Below, in pieces: positions 14,537 to 25,056 of a stretch of DNA of 64,000 bases. The notes under the pieces were generated by a model. The model made no database searches. It was given only the letters and a program-made list of their open reading frames with translations, and was not told the DNA's origin. The first letter of the stretch is position 1. The number at the start of each line of letters is the position of its first letter. Made by a program: the position numbers and the translations under genes. This DNA comes from Methanobacterium subterraneum (lineage in GTDB: Archaea; Methanobacteriota; Methanobacteria; Methanobacteriales; Methanobacteriaceae), in contig NZ_CP017768.1 in NCBI RefSeq assembly GCF_002813695.1, positions 1,198,501 to 1,262,500 of the forward strand, given 5' to 3'.

Positions 14537-15181
14537 CTAATAAACCTTTACCACGCCCACCACATTAGTTTTAGGAAGCCAAGTATCTAAAGGTGTTTTT
14601 TGAATGGTTACTATTTGTTGAACCCCGTTTACATTGCGTATCTGGTTGCTAACAGTTTCCACTTGTCGGTTGTCACTTTTAAGGTAAACCTGAGTTCCAT
14701 TTATCTCTGCAACTCTTTTAACAATGAGGTGGTAGTCAGGATGACGGGCCACCACCAGATCCCCCGCCTGGAAGTTGCTGGTTTTAAGCACGATAATTCG
14801 TTGGCCATCCTGCAGGGTAGGTATCATGGAGGTTCCCTTAACTGTGGCAAGCAGAGGTAGTTGATTTTCCCCGAACTGGGATTTGATCTTCACCTGTACG
14901 GTATAATTATATTTACTGGCAATGTTCTGCATATCTGTCTGGATAGAGCCAAGACTACTATCTACATCCTCAACATCTGCCAGGGCTTTTGTCTTCATCT
15001 CTTCCAGCATTGCATCTGGAACTGGAAACAGCCAGGATGATGCTGATTGGACTGATACCGCGGTACCGTTGGTTTCAATTGTAATCTCCGTGGTATTGTG
15101 ATTGGTTGATAAGAAAATTGCAGATCCTGCTGCAACTACCAGTACCAATAATCCAATGATAATTCCAGTTCTGAGTTTCAC
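14537..15181 (-). CDS. Membrane-anchored S24/S26-family peptidase (signal peptidase I-like)
   Basis: 214 aa. A single N-terminal transmembrane segment (GIIIGLLVLVVAAGSAIFL) is followed by about 80 residues of unclassified extracytoplasmic sequence and then the S26 core: GTSMIPTLQDGQRIIV holds the catalytic Ser, GDLVVARH the next box, and LIVKRVAEI a Lys in the position of the bacterial general base. Many archaeal signal peptidases use His there, so the Ser-Lys arrangement is notable. The start overlaps the aroD stop by one base, so the two are co-transcribed. Confidence 0.8.
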   Translation of the reverse strand: MKLRTGIIIGLLVLVVAAGSAIFLSTNHNTTEITIETNGTAVSVQSASSWLFPVPDAMLEEMKTKALADVEDVDSSLGSIQTDMQNIASKYNYTVQVKIKSQFGENQLPLLATVKGTSMIPTLQDGQRIIVLKTSNFQAGDLVVARHPDYHLIVKRVAEINGTQVYLKSDNRQVETVSNQIRNVNGVQQIVTIQKTPLDTWLPKTNVVGVVKVY

Positions 15182-15855
15182 TAATCGTCATCCCCTATTA
15201 ATTTATAAATAATCTCTTGGGTATGTTTTACATCCAGTTGTCCTGGTGCAGAACCACCCCCTAAAGAGGCATAAGTAATTGGAGACCCTAAAAGTGGAGC
15301 TACCACCCTGGTGTATCGTCCCATTTTTCCCATAGCTATACCAATGGTGTTGTCGTGCTGGTTGACTACTTCCAGCACATTAAGAGTGTCCTGCATATTC
15401 TGGGGCATGACTGCAAACTTGGCTATGGATCCAAGTTCCTTCTCTCTTTTAACAACCTCCAAGAGTTCATTTAGATATGGAGTTTTCTGGAAGTCATGGT
15501 AAGATATTATTGTTGATTTAGCTGCCCGAATAACTTGAGAACGGCATTTTTCATCAGTTTGAAGTTCTATATCAATATAATCCGCGTGATCTGCAACTTC
15601 CACTAATATTTCTGTTCTTTCAGCTTCAGACCCCATGAAGTGCCCTCCTTCCTCCCTCATCCGGTTGGTGGCAATGAGGGGATAATTTATTTCCTCCATT
15701 AAATGGATGATACTTTGAGGATCGCTGTCCAGAAGGGCATCAATGCGAAGCTCCACCAAGTCTGCCCCTGCATTTACAGCTTCACTGGCAACTTTTAAAA
15801 CACTTTTCCTATCTTTTTCGAGTATTGGAACACAAATTAAGGGTTTCAAAATCAT
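15181..15855 (-). CDS. aroD: 3-dehydroquinate dehydratase, type I
   Basis: Catalyses dehydration of 3-dehydroquinate to 3-dehydroshikimate in the shikimate pathway. Type I features are visible: ELRID near the N-terminus, IATNR, the catalytic His in SYHDF and the Schiff-base Lys in AKFAVMPQ, then GSPITYASLG at the C-terminus. With start ATG 15855 (MILKPLICVPI) the protein is 224 aa, normal for archaea; the frame is open to 15885 with other ATGs. It is followed directly by the S26 peptidase gene. AroE lies 9 kb away in this window. Confidence 0.93.
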   Translation of the reverse strand: MILKPLICVPILEKDRKSVLKVASEAVNAGADLVELRIDALLDSDPQSIIHLMEEINYPLIATNRMREEGGHFMGSEAERTEILVEVADHADYIDIELQTDEKCRSQVIRAAKSTIISYHDFQKTPYLNELLEVVKREKELGSIAKFAVMPQNMQDTLNVLEVVNQHDNTIGIAMGKMGRYTRVVAPLLGSPITYASLGGGSAPGQLDVKHTQEIIYKLIGDDD

Positions 15856-16258
15856 GGGCATCCACATCCTAATGATAAAATCCATGGTAATTATTTATTA
15901 TGCAGTATTAATCCATGTATACTGGAATAGGATTTTAATATTCATGAACATGTTATTTATTTATTTCTCCACCTTACTAAATCTTTTTTATCAAGGGATT
16001 TAGTGAATCATTTCATCTCATACTAACTTAGATGAATCCTATTTAATCCTGATTTCCTAAAACTGGGCTCATTGAATTAATTAAAGATATGATCAGTTTA
16101 ATAGAGTAGCACTACCCTGAACACCGGGCCCCCAAAAAAAATCTAGAAGAAAATGTATAAGAACAAGTTTCCACCATATTGATTCTCACTAAAATTTAAT
16201 CCATGGATTTAAACCATAAATAATCAATAATTAACCTTTTAAAAATTTAGGTGATGAT
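15856..16258. other. 403-nt intergenic region between divergent genes
   Basis: No gene is seen. A short GC-rich patch at 16107-16133 contains GGGCCC. The right end carries the AGGTGATG ribosome-binding site of the next gene. No confident RNA structure is recognised. Confidence 0.4.
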
Positions 16259-16987
16259 TTGAAGATTACCACTATCGGTGCAGATATTTCTGGAAACGAT
16301 GTTTCCTGCAGTAAAAACCTCATAAAAAACATAGAAAACAATATTCCCCTCTTGCTGAATAAGGGAGCCTTTAAAGCTGCTCTTACCAATATAACCGGCG
16401 ATGATGTGGTCATCAGTGCTTTTGTGGAAGATGATCGGTTGGAAGAGGTCAATCAAGGTATTGTGGAGATTCTCCGCAACAATGCCGAAGATTTAGGAGA
16501 CATCAATGGTATATCAGACACCATTGAAAACGCTGGTGAAGGAATATCCTATGCCGAAGCAAAAATAAGGCAAGACCGCTATCCTGATGCCATTATAATG
16601 GCCTTCGACACCTACGGCGGTGAAGGGTTCGTCCATAACGTTGCTGATTCTGTGATAAAAGCCGCCAGAGGTATGGATCAGGTTACTGATATTGGTGGAA
16701 GTAGTTTGAACCATAACCAGGAAATACCAGGCGTGGGATACGTTTCTGATGAGACAGATGACCCGGTGGTAGTGGTGACCGTGGAAGATATTGAAAGCAT
16801 CGGAGTAGTGGCTGGGGCCATGATGGGGGCTGCGCTAGGCAACAAAAACGTGTATCTGGTTCGTAGAGGTTCTCCATCCTATGTTATCCCGGGAAGCGTG
16901 ATCATGTCCATCACCGCCTATATGAACGGGAATGTAATGGACCTGGCAGTGCCACTTTCCAGCAAAATGAAGATATTAAAGGTTTAA
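16259..16987 (+). CDS. Conserved protein of unknown function upstream of sucD
   Basis: 242 aa, TTG start 8 nt after AGGTGATG. I do not recognise a characterised family. Visible features: an N-terminal KITTIGADISGNDVSCSKN, an acidic middle, a Gly-rich segment with FDTYGGEGFVHN, then VVVVTVEDIESIGVVAG and a hydrophobic, Gly/Ala-rich stretch (GAMMGAALGNKNVYLVRRGS). No clear transmembrane helix or catalytic triad. The 77-nt gap to sucD on the same strand suggests co-transcription. It may be methanogen-specific, which is inference. Confidence 0.65.
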   Translation: MKITTIGADISGNDVSCSKNLIKNIENNIPLLLNKGAFKAALTNITGDDVVISAFVEDDRLEEVNQGIVEILRNNAEDLGDINGISDTIENAGEGISYAEAKIRQDRYPDAIIMAFDTYGGEGFVHNVADSVIKAARGMDQVTDIGGSSLNHNQEIPGVGYVSDETDDPVVVVTVEDIESIGVVAGAMMGAALGNKNVYLVRRGSPSYVIPGSVIMSITAYMNGNVMDLAVPLSSKMKILKV

Positions 16988-17063
16988 AAAATTTCAACAA
17001 TCAAAAGATTTGAAGATATTAAAATAATAGCTATTGTTTTTTATAATCAAAGGAAGTGATACA

Positions 17064-17924
17064 GTGATATTTCTTGACGAAGACACCCGATGTGTGGTGC
17101 AGGGCATTACCGGTAAACAGGGCTCTTTCCACACCAAAAGCATGCTGGAGTATGATACCAATATTGTGGCCGGCACATCACCGGGTAAAGGGGGACAGGA
17201 ATTTAAGGGAATTCCGGTTTACAATTCCATTGCAGAAGTTAAAGAAGAAATGGATGTTAACGCATCTATAATTTTCATACCAGCACCATTCGCCAAGGAT
17301 GCTGCCTTCGAAGCCATATCCCAACTGGAACTAGCAGTGATTATCACTGAACACATCCCAGTCCACGATTCTATGGAAATAGCCCAATACGCACGTAAAA
17401 ATAATTGTAAGCTAATTGGCCCCAATACTCCTGGAATCATAACTCCTGGAGTTGGTAAATTAGGAATAATGCCCACCCATATCTTCAATCCAGGGAATAT
17501 TGGAATTGTTTCCCGTAGCGGAACTTTGACCTATGAAGTGGCCAGCCAGATCACCAATGCCGGGCTTGGTCAGAGCACCTGTCTGGGTATTGGTGGTGAC
17601 CCGGTGGTGGGTATGGATTTTGCCGATGTGCTCCAGAAATTTGAAGAAGACCCTGGAACCCAGGCTATAGTCATGATCGGAGAGATCGGAGGTAATGCTG
17701 AGGAAAAAGCAGCAGAATTCATTGCTGATAACATTACCAAACCTGTGGTGGCCTACATTGCCGGCAGAACTGCACCTACCGGGAAAAGAATGGGACACGC
17801 AGGCGCCATAATCGAGGGGAACAGTGGAACTGCTGAAAGCAAGATGAAAGCCCTTAAATCAGCAGGGGTGAAAGTGGCAGAGCAGCCCTCCCAGATTGCA
17901 GATATAATGAATGAAATAATTTAA
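17064..17924 (+). CDS. sucD: Succinyl-CoA synthetase alpha subunit
   Basis: 286 aa. It has the CoA-binding N-terminal domain ([16 protein letters not shown]), [16 protein letters not shown] and the phosphohistidine loop GHAGAI. It interconverts succinyl-CoA and succinate with ADP/ATP, part of the incomplete reductive TCA route to 2-oxoglutarate in Methanobacteria. The beta subunit (sucC) is not in the window. The GTG at 17064 is preferred because GGAAGTGAT lies just upstream; the open frame extends back to 17034. Confidence 0.94.
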   Translation: MIFLDEDTRCVVQGITGKQGSFHTKSMLEYDTNIVAGTSPGKGGQEFKGIPVYNSIAEVKEEMDVNASIIFIPAPFAKDAAFEAISQLELAVIITEHIPVHDSMEIAQYARKNNCKLIGPNTPGIITPGVGKLGIMPTHIFNPGNIGIVSRSGTLTYEVASQITNAGLGQSTCLGIGGDPVVGMDFADVLQKFEEDPGTQAIVMIGEIGGNAEEKAAEFIADNITKPVVAYIAGRTAPTGKRMGHAGAIIEGNSGTAESKMKALKSAGVKVAEQPSQIADIMNEII

Positions 17925-17987
17925 TTCATCCATACTAAAATTATTAAATCTTACTTCATAGCTTAAAAATATTTTAAGATGGTTTCT

Positions 17988-19196
17988 ATGGCAAACAAAG
18001 AAGAAATACTGGAAAAACTTGTTAACGGAGAGTTGAAACTCCATCAAATTGAAGGTAACACTGATAGTGTCCAGGAGGCAATTGAAGTAAGAAGGGAGTT
18101 TGCTGAACATATAGCTGGTTCCAGTCTTCTCCATCTTTCCCAGTACTCCCTGGATTTGACTGAGGCTATGAAAAGGAATATTGAAAATCCCCTGGGAACT
18201 GTGCAGATCCCGGTGGGACTGGCCGGGCCACTGCATTTGAATGGACAACATGCCCATGGAGTTTATTACGTTCCCCTGGCTACTTCTGAAGGTGCCCTGG
18301 TTGCATCCATCAACAGAGGCTGTTCTGTCACCCGGGAAGCCGGTGGTGCTAACGTACGCATAATCGATGATAAAATGACCAGAGCCCCTGTTATACAGAC
18401 AGACTCTGTTACTGAAGCCATTAAAATAAAAGAATGGATTGAAAGACATTTTATAGAGCTTAAAGAAGCCGCTGAAAGTACAACGCGCCACGGACGTCTG
18501 GTAAAAATCGACCCCATAATAGTGGTGGGGCGTTACGTTTACCCCCGTTTTACTTTCACCACCGGTGACAGTATGGGTATGAACATGGTTACCATTGCCA
18601 CAGATAAGGCCATGGATATTTTAACCAGAGAAACTGGAGCCCATGTACTGGCTCTAAGCGGTAATCTCTGTGTGGATAAGAAACCATCAGCAATGAACCT
18701 CATAGAAGGACGGGGCAAAACCGTGACCGCAGATATCCTCATCCCTCGTGAAATTGTGGAAAAGAAACTTAAAACCACACCAGAATCTATTATGGAAGTA
18801 AATCTAGCTAAAAACCTCATTGGCTCCGCCATGGCAGGGAGTATGGGTTTCAATGCCCAGTACGCTAATATGATTGCTGCCCTATTCCTGGCCACTGGAC
18901 AGGATGCAGCCCACGTGGTGGAGGGAAGCCTGGGAATAACCACTGCTGAGGTTAAAGATGGTGATCTGTACTTTTCAGTGACCCTACCCGACCTTCCTCT
19001 GGCCACTATAGGTGGTGGAACCCGTCTGGAGACTGCTCAGGATTGTTTGAACATTTTAGGTGTGGCTGGATCCGGTAAAGTTAATAAATTTGCAGAAATC
19101 GTAGTTGGAACTGTCCTGGCAGGGGAACTGTCACTGATGGGTGCCCTGGCTGCAGGACACCTGGCAAGGGCCCATAAGGATTTGGGAAGGGGCTAA
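17988..19196 (+). CDS. hmgA: Hydroxymethylglutaryl-CoA reductase (NADPH)
   Basis: Reduces HMG-CoA to mevalonate, the committed step to archaeal isoprenoid lipids. Class I signatures: ENPLGTVQIPVGLAGPL, ATSEGALVASINRGC with the catalytic Glu, GDSMGMNM and the C-terminal LMGALAAGHLARAHK with the catalytic His. Length 402 aa is normal. The ATG at 17988 has GATGGT upstream; an in-frame ATG at 17979 is possible. It lies 63 nt after sucD on the same strand. Confidence 0.96.
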   Translation: MANKEEILEKLVNGELKLHQIEGNTDSVQEAIEVRREFAEHIAGSSLLHLSQYSLDLTEAMKRNIENPLGTVQIPVGLAGPLHLNGQHAHGVYYVPLATSEGALVASINRGCSVTREAGGANVRIIDDKMTRAPVIQTDSVTEAIKIKEWIERHFIELKEAAESTTRHGRLVKIDPIIVVGRYVYPRFTFTTGDSMGMNMVTIATDKAMDILTRETGAHVLALSGNLCVDKKPSAMNLIEGRGKTVTADILIPREIVEKKLKTTPESIMEVNLAKNLIGSAMAGSMGFNAQYANMIAALFLATGQDAAHVVEGSLGITTAEVKDGDLYFSVTLPDLPLATIGGGTRLETAQDCLNILGVAGSGKVNKFAEIVVGTVLAGELSLMGALAAGHLARAHKDLGRG

Positions 19197-19289
19197 TATT
19201 ATCACTTCAGCCCCCATGACCGACATTTGATTGAGATGAAGTTTTAAGTAATTTATATTAAAAATCTTATATAATTGGAGTAAATTTGA

Positions 19290-19871
19290 ATGAACATCCG
19301 CGAATTCATAAGTGAATACTTTAAAATGAGCCGTTACGTGGCTCTGGGAACCATGGACGGAATCCTGGCAGTTATGGGCGTTACCCTCACTGCCAGTGGT
19401 GTGGCTGGTGTGAGTGGACTGGAAATTTCCAACTTCGCTGTGGGATTAACCGGTCTCAGCGGTGGTATTGCCCTGGCACTGTCCAATGCTTTCGGATCTT
19501 TCATTGGTGAACGTGCCGAGGAGGTTCGCAGCATACGGGAACTGGAACAGAAGATGATGCTGGAGGAGGGTAAGCTGGATGACACCCACATACACCAGCA
19601 AGCCAAAAAGCGCATATACATGAGCATGTTCACCCATGGATTCAGCAGTTTCATCGGCTCATTCGTACCAGTGGTACCATTCATTCTCATTTCCGACAGG
19701 ATAAATGCCACCATATGCACAGTGATACTCTGCTTTGTGGCATTGGTCATACTGGGTGTGTATCTAGGTAAGGTATCCCGTGAAAGTTTACTTAAAACCA
19801 GTGTGGAAATCATGCTCATCGGAGTATTGATCAGCGTGGTGAGTTACCTAATTGGAGGAGGACATGGTTAA
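19290..19871 (+). CDS. VIT/CCC1-like membrane protein (TIGR00267 type)
   Basis: 193 aa with about five hydrophobic segments. The N-terminal SRYVALGTMDGILAVMGV and the later ALSNAFGSFIGERAEE pattern are typical of the vacuolar iron transporter-like family, whose members move Fe2+ or Mn2+. A hydrophilic stretch between residues about 75 and 110 corresponds to the cytoplasmic metal-binding loop but is shorter than in plant VIT1. It stands alone, about 90 nt after hmgA. Confidence 0.75.
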   Translation: MNIREFISEYFKMSRYVALGTMDGILAVMGVTLTASGVAGVSGLEISNFAVGLTGLSGGIALALSNAFGSFIGERAEEVRSIRELEQKMMLEEGKLDDTHIHQQAKKRIYMSMFTHGFSSFIGSFVPVVPFILISDRINATICTVILCFVALVILGVYLGKVSRESLLKTSVEIMLIGVLISVVSYLIGGGHG

Positions 19872-19962
19872 ACCCATAAACCCTCCCAAAAACCAATTCT
19901 ACAATATAAGTCTGATATTTAAGGATTCTGATTAATCAACGGTAAAAAGACCAGTATTTAAC

Positions 19963-20046
19963 TATAAAACCGTATCTAACTATTTTTTAAACTCGTTTTT
20001 ATTACTAAAAAACATACTGTTAAACTAAAGATCATACGGTTTTATA
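19963..20046. repeat. 13-bp perfect inverted repeat upstream of PPDK-like gene
   Basis: TATAAAACCGTAT (19963-19975) and ATACGGTTTTATA (20034-20046) are exact reverse complements separated by 58 nt. The right arm ends about 90 nt before the start codon, so it may be an operator pair or a large hairpin in the leader. Confidence 0.5.
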
Positions 20047-20136
20047 TTCTACTTATTTAAAAACAAATACAGTATTCCACTTAATTTTAGAAATAAATAG
20101 GGAAAATATAGTATTATATTATGGGCAATGATAATT

Positions 20137-22932
20137 ATGGCGGATAAAGGTAGTTATGTGATAGATCTTAAAGAAAAAGATTTATCCATAGAAAAAATTG
20201 GGGGTAAAGCTCGTAATTTGAGTAAGATGTCATTTGCAGGTTTTAACATTCCCCCTGCGTTTATCGTCTCTGTAGATGCCTATGATTCTTTTATTAAAAA
20301 AGAATTAGAAGGCGAGATATCCGAAATTCTTGATTCAATTGATTTCGAGATGGAAGATTCCATCTCCCATGGATGTTTATCAATTCGGAACATAATCAAA
20401 AGTGAAGAATTACCCTCAGATCTGTTTTTAGAGATTAATAATAATATAATGAATCTCCCTGATGGATACTATGCAGTAAGATCATCGGCAGTAGCTGAAG
20501 ATCTTGAAGATGCCAGTTTCGCAGGTCAACTGGATAGTTTTTTGAATATAAAAAAGGAGAACATTCTGGAAAAAATCATTGACTGCTGGGCATCCTACTG
20601 GAATGATCGTGCCGTTAAATATAGGCATGATTCTTCAATTGGACATCTAGACACCGAACTGACCTCTGCAGGAATAGCAGTACTGGTACAGAAAATGGTG
20701 AATGCCGATATTAGCGGCGTGACCTTCACTGCCAATCCGGTAAATGGACGTAATGAAGTGGTTATTGAATCTACATGGGGTCTAGGTGAAGCCATTGCCT
20801 CAGGGATAGTTACCCCTGATATTTTTGTTTTAAACCGGGAAGGAAAGTTAATTGAGAAAAATATTAAAACAAAAAAGAAAGGATATTTCCTGATTAACGG
20901 TGAAAACACTTTAACCACCATAGATAAAGCAGATAGAGACGAATCAAGTCTTAATAATATAATCCTAAAAGAGTTACTTGAGACTGGAATTGAACTTGAG
21001 GAATTTTTTGGTGTTCCCCAGGACATTGAATGGGCCATTGAATGTGAAGATAGGGAGTTAAATAATGATAGGGAGTTAAAGAATGATGAAAAATCTGACA
21101 ATGATAAAACAAAAAAACCCACTATCTATATTCTTCAATCACGACCAGTAACCACCCTCACCGATGACGCGGAGAATGATGATATATTATGGACCCGGGC
21201 CTATGGTGATGAGTACTGGGCAGATGCCACCACCCCCCTTTTTTACGATGTTATGGGTAAAATGCTCACTGATTACGTGAATCATGAAGGTGCTCGGATA
21301 ATGGGTTATAAGGAAATAACAGACTCTAAACTTCTAAAACTCCATAAATCTAGGGTTTATTTTAATAGTTGGGTTTTGGAAAAAGCTTTTTCATATTATC
21401 CTAAGTTTGCCCGGTCCAAAGAGTTATTGAACTATTTTCCTCTGAAAGACCAGGAGAGGATATCAGAGTATCCCTCCATATTGCATAAAACTTTACTTTC
21501 ACAGATTTTAGTAGCTATCCGTGACCCTGATGGAATGATGCACCGAACTGACAAAGCATACCGAGAATGGGCCCATGGTTTTATGAAGAAATGCAGATCA
21601 TTCGATGAAACTGATCTGGAAGCACTGGATGATGTGGAACTATTATCGCTGTATAATGATATTGAAACAGCCGGTATTAAGCACTACCAGCTAATAAGGT
21701 ACGGTATGGTTTCCCATTCCATAGCCACCAATTTGATGATCAAAAACTGGTTGGTGGAATGGTTGGAAGATAATGATGGCACCCTCTATGCTGGTTTGAT
21801 CTCAGGATTAGATGATAATAAAACCGTGGAAATGAATATCCATTTCTCTGATCTGGCTAAAACTTTGAGAGAAACCCCTAATTTATCACTGAAAATAGGT
21901 TCCATTGATGGTATAAGTTCTTTAGACGAATCTGAGATTAATGAGATTATTTCTTCCGATTCCAGTTTTGAAAAAGAGTTTGATCAGTTTATTAATGATT
22001 ACGGGCACCGATCCAATACTCGTGAAATAATGTATCCTCGATGGGGAGAGGATAAGGCCTACGTTTTAGAAGTTATTAAATTACTATCTTCTTCAGACTT
22101 AGATTTAAGAAAAAAAGAATTAGAAAGTCGTGATAATAGATCTAAAACAGGAAAAGAAGTTTTATCTCGAATAAAAAAACAGCGATGGGGAATTTTCAAG
22201 GCAAAACTATTTGGAATGGTGCTTAATTTAGCCCAGACCTATTTAACTTTCCGAGAAAATCAGAGATTCTATTTAGATCACCTACTCTTCCGCCAGAGAT
22301 TGATGTTACTTGAGATGGGAAGGAGATTATCATTGCGGGAAATTATTGATGATAGGGATGATGTTTTCTTCCTTTATGAAAGCGAATTATTTGCTTTTTT
22401 TGATATTAACCCTTCATCATTAGAAAAATCATTAAAGGCTGAATTAAATGAAATAGAATTAAATGAAAATACTGTTTCAGGAATGAAGGGCAAAAAACTA
22501 AAGGATAAAATTCTGAAAAGGAAAAAAGAGTTTTATAGATATAAATCATCACTCCCCCCGAAATTCATAAAAAACGGGATAGAATTTGATGATACAGTCA
22601 CTGAATACAACCAAAATGCAGTTTATGGTGCTGCAGCAAGCCCGGGAACATTTGTTGGTGTGGCCAGAGTGGTTGAATCCATTGAAGAATTATCACAACT
22701 GGAAGATAATGAGATCCTGATAACCAGTAACACTGACCCTGCCTGGACTGCTGTGTTTTCCAAAGTGGGAGGTCTTATCACAGAAACAGGAGGAATATTA
22801 TCCCATGGTGCTGTTATTTCCCGTGAATATAGAATACCCGCAGTTACTGCAGTGAAAGGAGCCACTAAAATTTTTAAAACTGGTGAAATGTTAATTGTAA
22901 ATGGTAATGACGGAGTTGTATACAAGAAATAA
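20137..22932 (+). CDS. PPDK/rifampicin-phosphotransferase-like enzyme
   Basis: 931 aa. Residues 1 to about 345 are a PPDK-type ATP-grasp domain: GGKARNLSKM, AVRSSAVAEDLEDASFAGQ, SGVTFTANPVNGRNEVV and LQSRPVTTL. About 450 residues of substrate-domain-like sequence follow. The C-terminal 80 residues are the swivelling phosphohistidine domain with ETGGILSHGAVISREY (His near 890). There is no C-terminal PEP/pyruvate TIM barrel, so it is not PEP synthase; the order ATP-grasp, middle domain, His domain is that of rifampicin phosphotransferase and related dikinases, which transfer the ATP beta-phosphate to a small molecule. The real substrate is unknown. An 18-bp tandem duplication (21049-21084) adds six residues. 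It seems more AT-rich than its neighbours. Confidence 0.82.
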   Translation: MADKGSYVIDLKEKDLSIEKIGGKARNLSKMSFAGFNIPPAFIVSVDAYDSFIKKELEGEISEILDSIDFEMEDSISHGCLSIRNIIKSEELPSDLFLEINNNIMNLPDGYYAVRSSAVAEDLEDASFAGQLDSFLNIKKENILEKIIDCWASYWNDRAVKYRHDSSIGHLDTELTSAGIAVLVQKMVNADISGVTFTANPVNGRNEVVIESTWGLGEAIASGIVTPDIFVLNREGKLIEKNIKTKKKGYFLINGENTLTTIDKADRDESSLNNIILKELLETGIELEEFFGVPQDIEWAIECEDRELNNDRELKNDEKSDNDKTKKPTIYILQSRPVTTLTDDAENDDILWTRAYGDEYWADATTPLFYDVMGKMLTDYVNHEGARIMGYKEITDSKLLKLHKSRVYFNSWVLEKAFSYYPKFARSKELLNYFPLKDQERISEYPSILHKTLLSQILVAIRDPDGMMHRTDKAYREWAHGFMKKCRSFDETDLEALDDVELLSLYNDIETAGIKHYQLIRYGMVSHSIATNLMIKNWLVEWLEDNDGTLYAGLISGLDDNKTVEMNIHFSDLAKTLRETPNLSLKIGSIDGISSLDESEINEIISSDSSFEKEFDQFINDYGHRSNTREIMYPRWGEDKAYVLEVIKLLSSSDLDLRKKELESRDNRSKTGKEVLSRIKKQRWGIFKAKLFGMVLNLAQTYLTFRENQRFYLDHLLFRQRLMLLEMGRRLSLREIIDDRDDVFFLYESELFAFFDINPSSLEKSLKAELNEIELNENTVSGMKGKKLKDKILKRKKEFYRYKSSLPPKFIKNGIEFDDTVTEYNQNAVYGAAASPGTFVGVARVVESIEELSQLEDNEILITSNTDPAWTAVFSKVGGLITETGGILSHGAVISREYRIPAVTAVKGATKIFKTGEMLIVNGNDGVVYKK

Positions 22933-23055
22933 TGATTACCGGTTAAAGATATTACCATGGAAGTAAGATGGTTTTTATCCGTTTGAACTTCTAAAATATT
23001 TTAATTAACAATTAAACCATTAACTACAAAGATTTAATTGTAGTGAGGGATTTGT

Positions 23056-23940
<885 letters not shown>

Positions 23941-24082
23941 ATTGAATAATTCTTTCTCTTTCAATACTATACACTTTTACAATGAATATAAGTTAAAATA
24001 AATTATGTAAATTATTTATTTTGACAAAAAAATCGTTCCCCATATTGTTAATATTATAAATTCATTTATCCCTTGGTAAATA

Positions 24083-24931
24083 TTATAAATCCAAATCCAC
24101 ACTGTAAAGTTTCTCCACCCGTTCCACATGTATCTGGTAGGCGTCTTCTTCAGTGAGTAGACCAGAATTTATTAGCTTCCGAGTACGTCGGGGAACTGTT
24201 CGGGGCCCCATAACCGCCCCTGGCCTTGTGCGGTCGTCAAGATAATCAGTTTCCATGAGGAAATTTTTACCCTTCCTTAGAGCTTCCCTCATAACCTCTC
24301 CGCTAGCAATGAGGGAAGGAGTGATCCCGTGGTTTTCATCTGGAAGAACCAGTGGTCCTGAGAAATGTTTAATAACTTTTTTTTTCTTTAAACCTGCTTT
24401 ACTGGCCATTTTTGCAAATTCCCGGAACTGTTCTTCGGTTGAACTTTCAGTGTGCAGTTGCACCGGGCAGTCTGCCTCCCGGGCCAGTTCCATGGCATAG
24501 ATCATAAGTCGGTTATGTGCTTCCATCTCCTCAGGGGAGACTGGATAGTGTGGTCGGCCTATTTCACCAATTCCCACTGCTTTTTGTTCCATCACCATGT
24601 TCTGTGCTGTTTCCAGAGCCCCTCTCATGAGCTCTTCAGCCATGGTTAATTCCATTCCCGCTTTTACACGTCGGCTGAGTTCGGCAGGATGCGCTCCCAC
24701 CACTGCAAATGCCTTAACCCCAGTTTCACGATTTATTTCATCCACGTATTCCATAACCAGTTCCATTACCTCATCAAAACTACACTGAGGACTCACTGTC
24801 CAGGTAGGCTTGTTGGGGATGATCATGGCAGTTCCACCTGACCTGTGGAACTTCAAAGCCACTTCCAATGGCCCTTCACCATTAATAGGGTCTACGTGTA
24901 TATGGTTATCGGTGGATGGTATGTTGTCCAT
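24083..24931 (-). CDS. TatD-related metal-dependent hydrolase
   Basis: 282 aa TIM-barrel hydrolase. Metal-binding positions are visible: DNHIHVD at the N-terminus, GEIGRPHY (Glu), QLHTE, IKHFSG and METDYLDD (final Asp). TatD-type enzymes are Mg2+-dependent nucleases or phosphodiesterases; this archaeal branch is uncharacterised. The gene is monocistronic, facing the AttH-like gene. Confidence 0.85.
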   Translation of the reverse strand: MDNIPSTDNHIHVDPINGEGPLEVALKFHRSGGTAMIIPNKPTWTVSPQCSFDEVMELVMEYVDEINRETGVKAFAVVGAHPAELSRRVKAGMELTMAEELMRGALETAQNMVMEQKAVGIGEIGRPHYPVSPEEMEAHNRLMIYAMELAREADCPVQLHTESSTEEQFREFAKMASKAGLKKKKVIKHFSGPLVLPDENHGITPSLIASGEVMREALRKGKNFLMETDYLDDRTRPGAVMGPRTVPRRTRKLINSGLLTEEDAYQIHVERVEKLYSVDLDL

Positions 24932-25056
24932 GTATTAATATCTCCTATATAATTAATTTTGAATGAAATATATGATTCATGATTAAATTCAGATCTATGA
25001 ATCAGTTAAAATATTTAGATCTATGTCTTTTTATAAGATTCAATGGTTAAGATACT

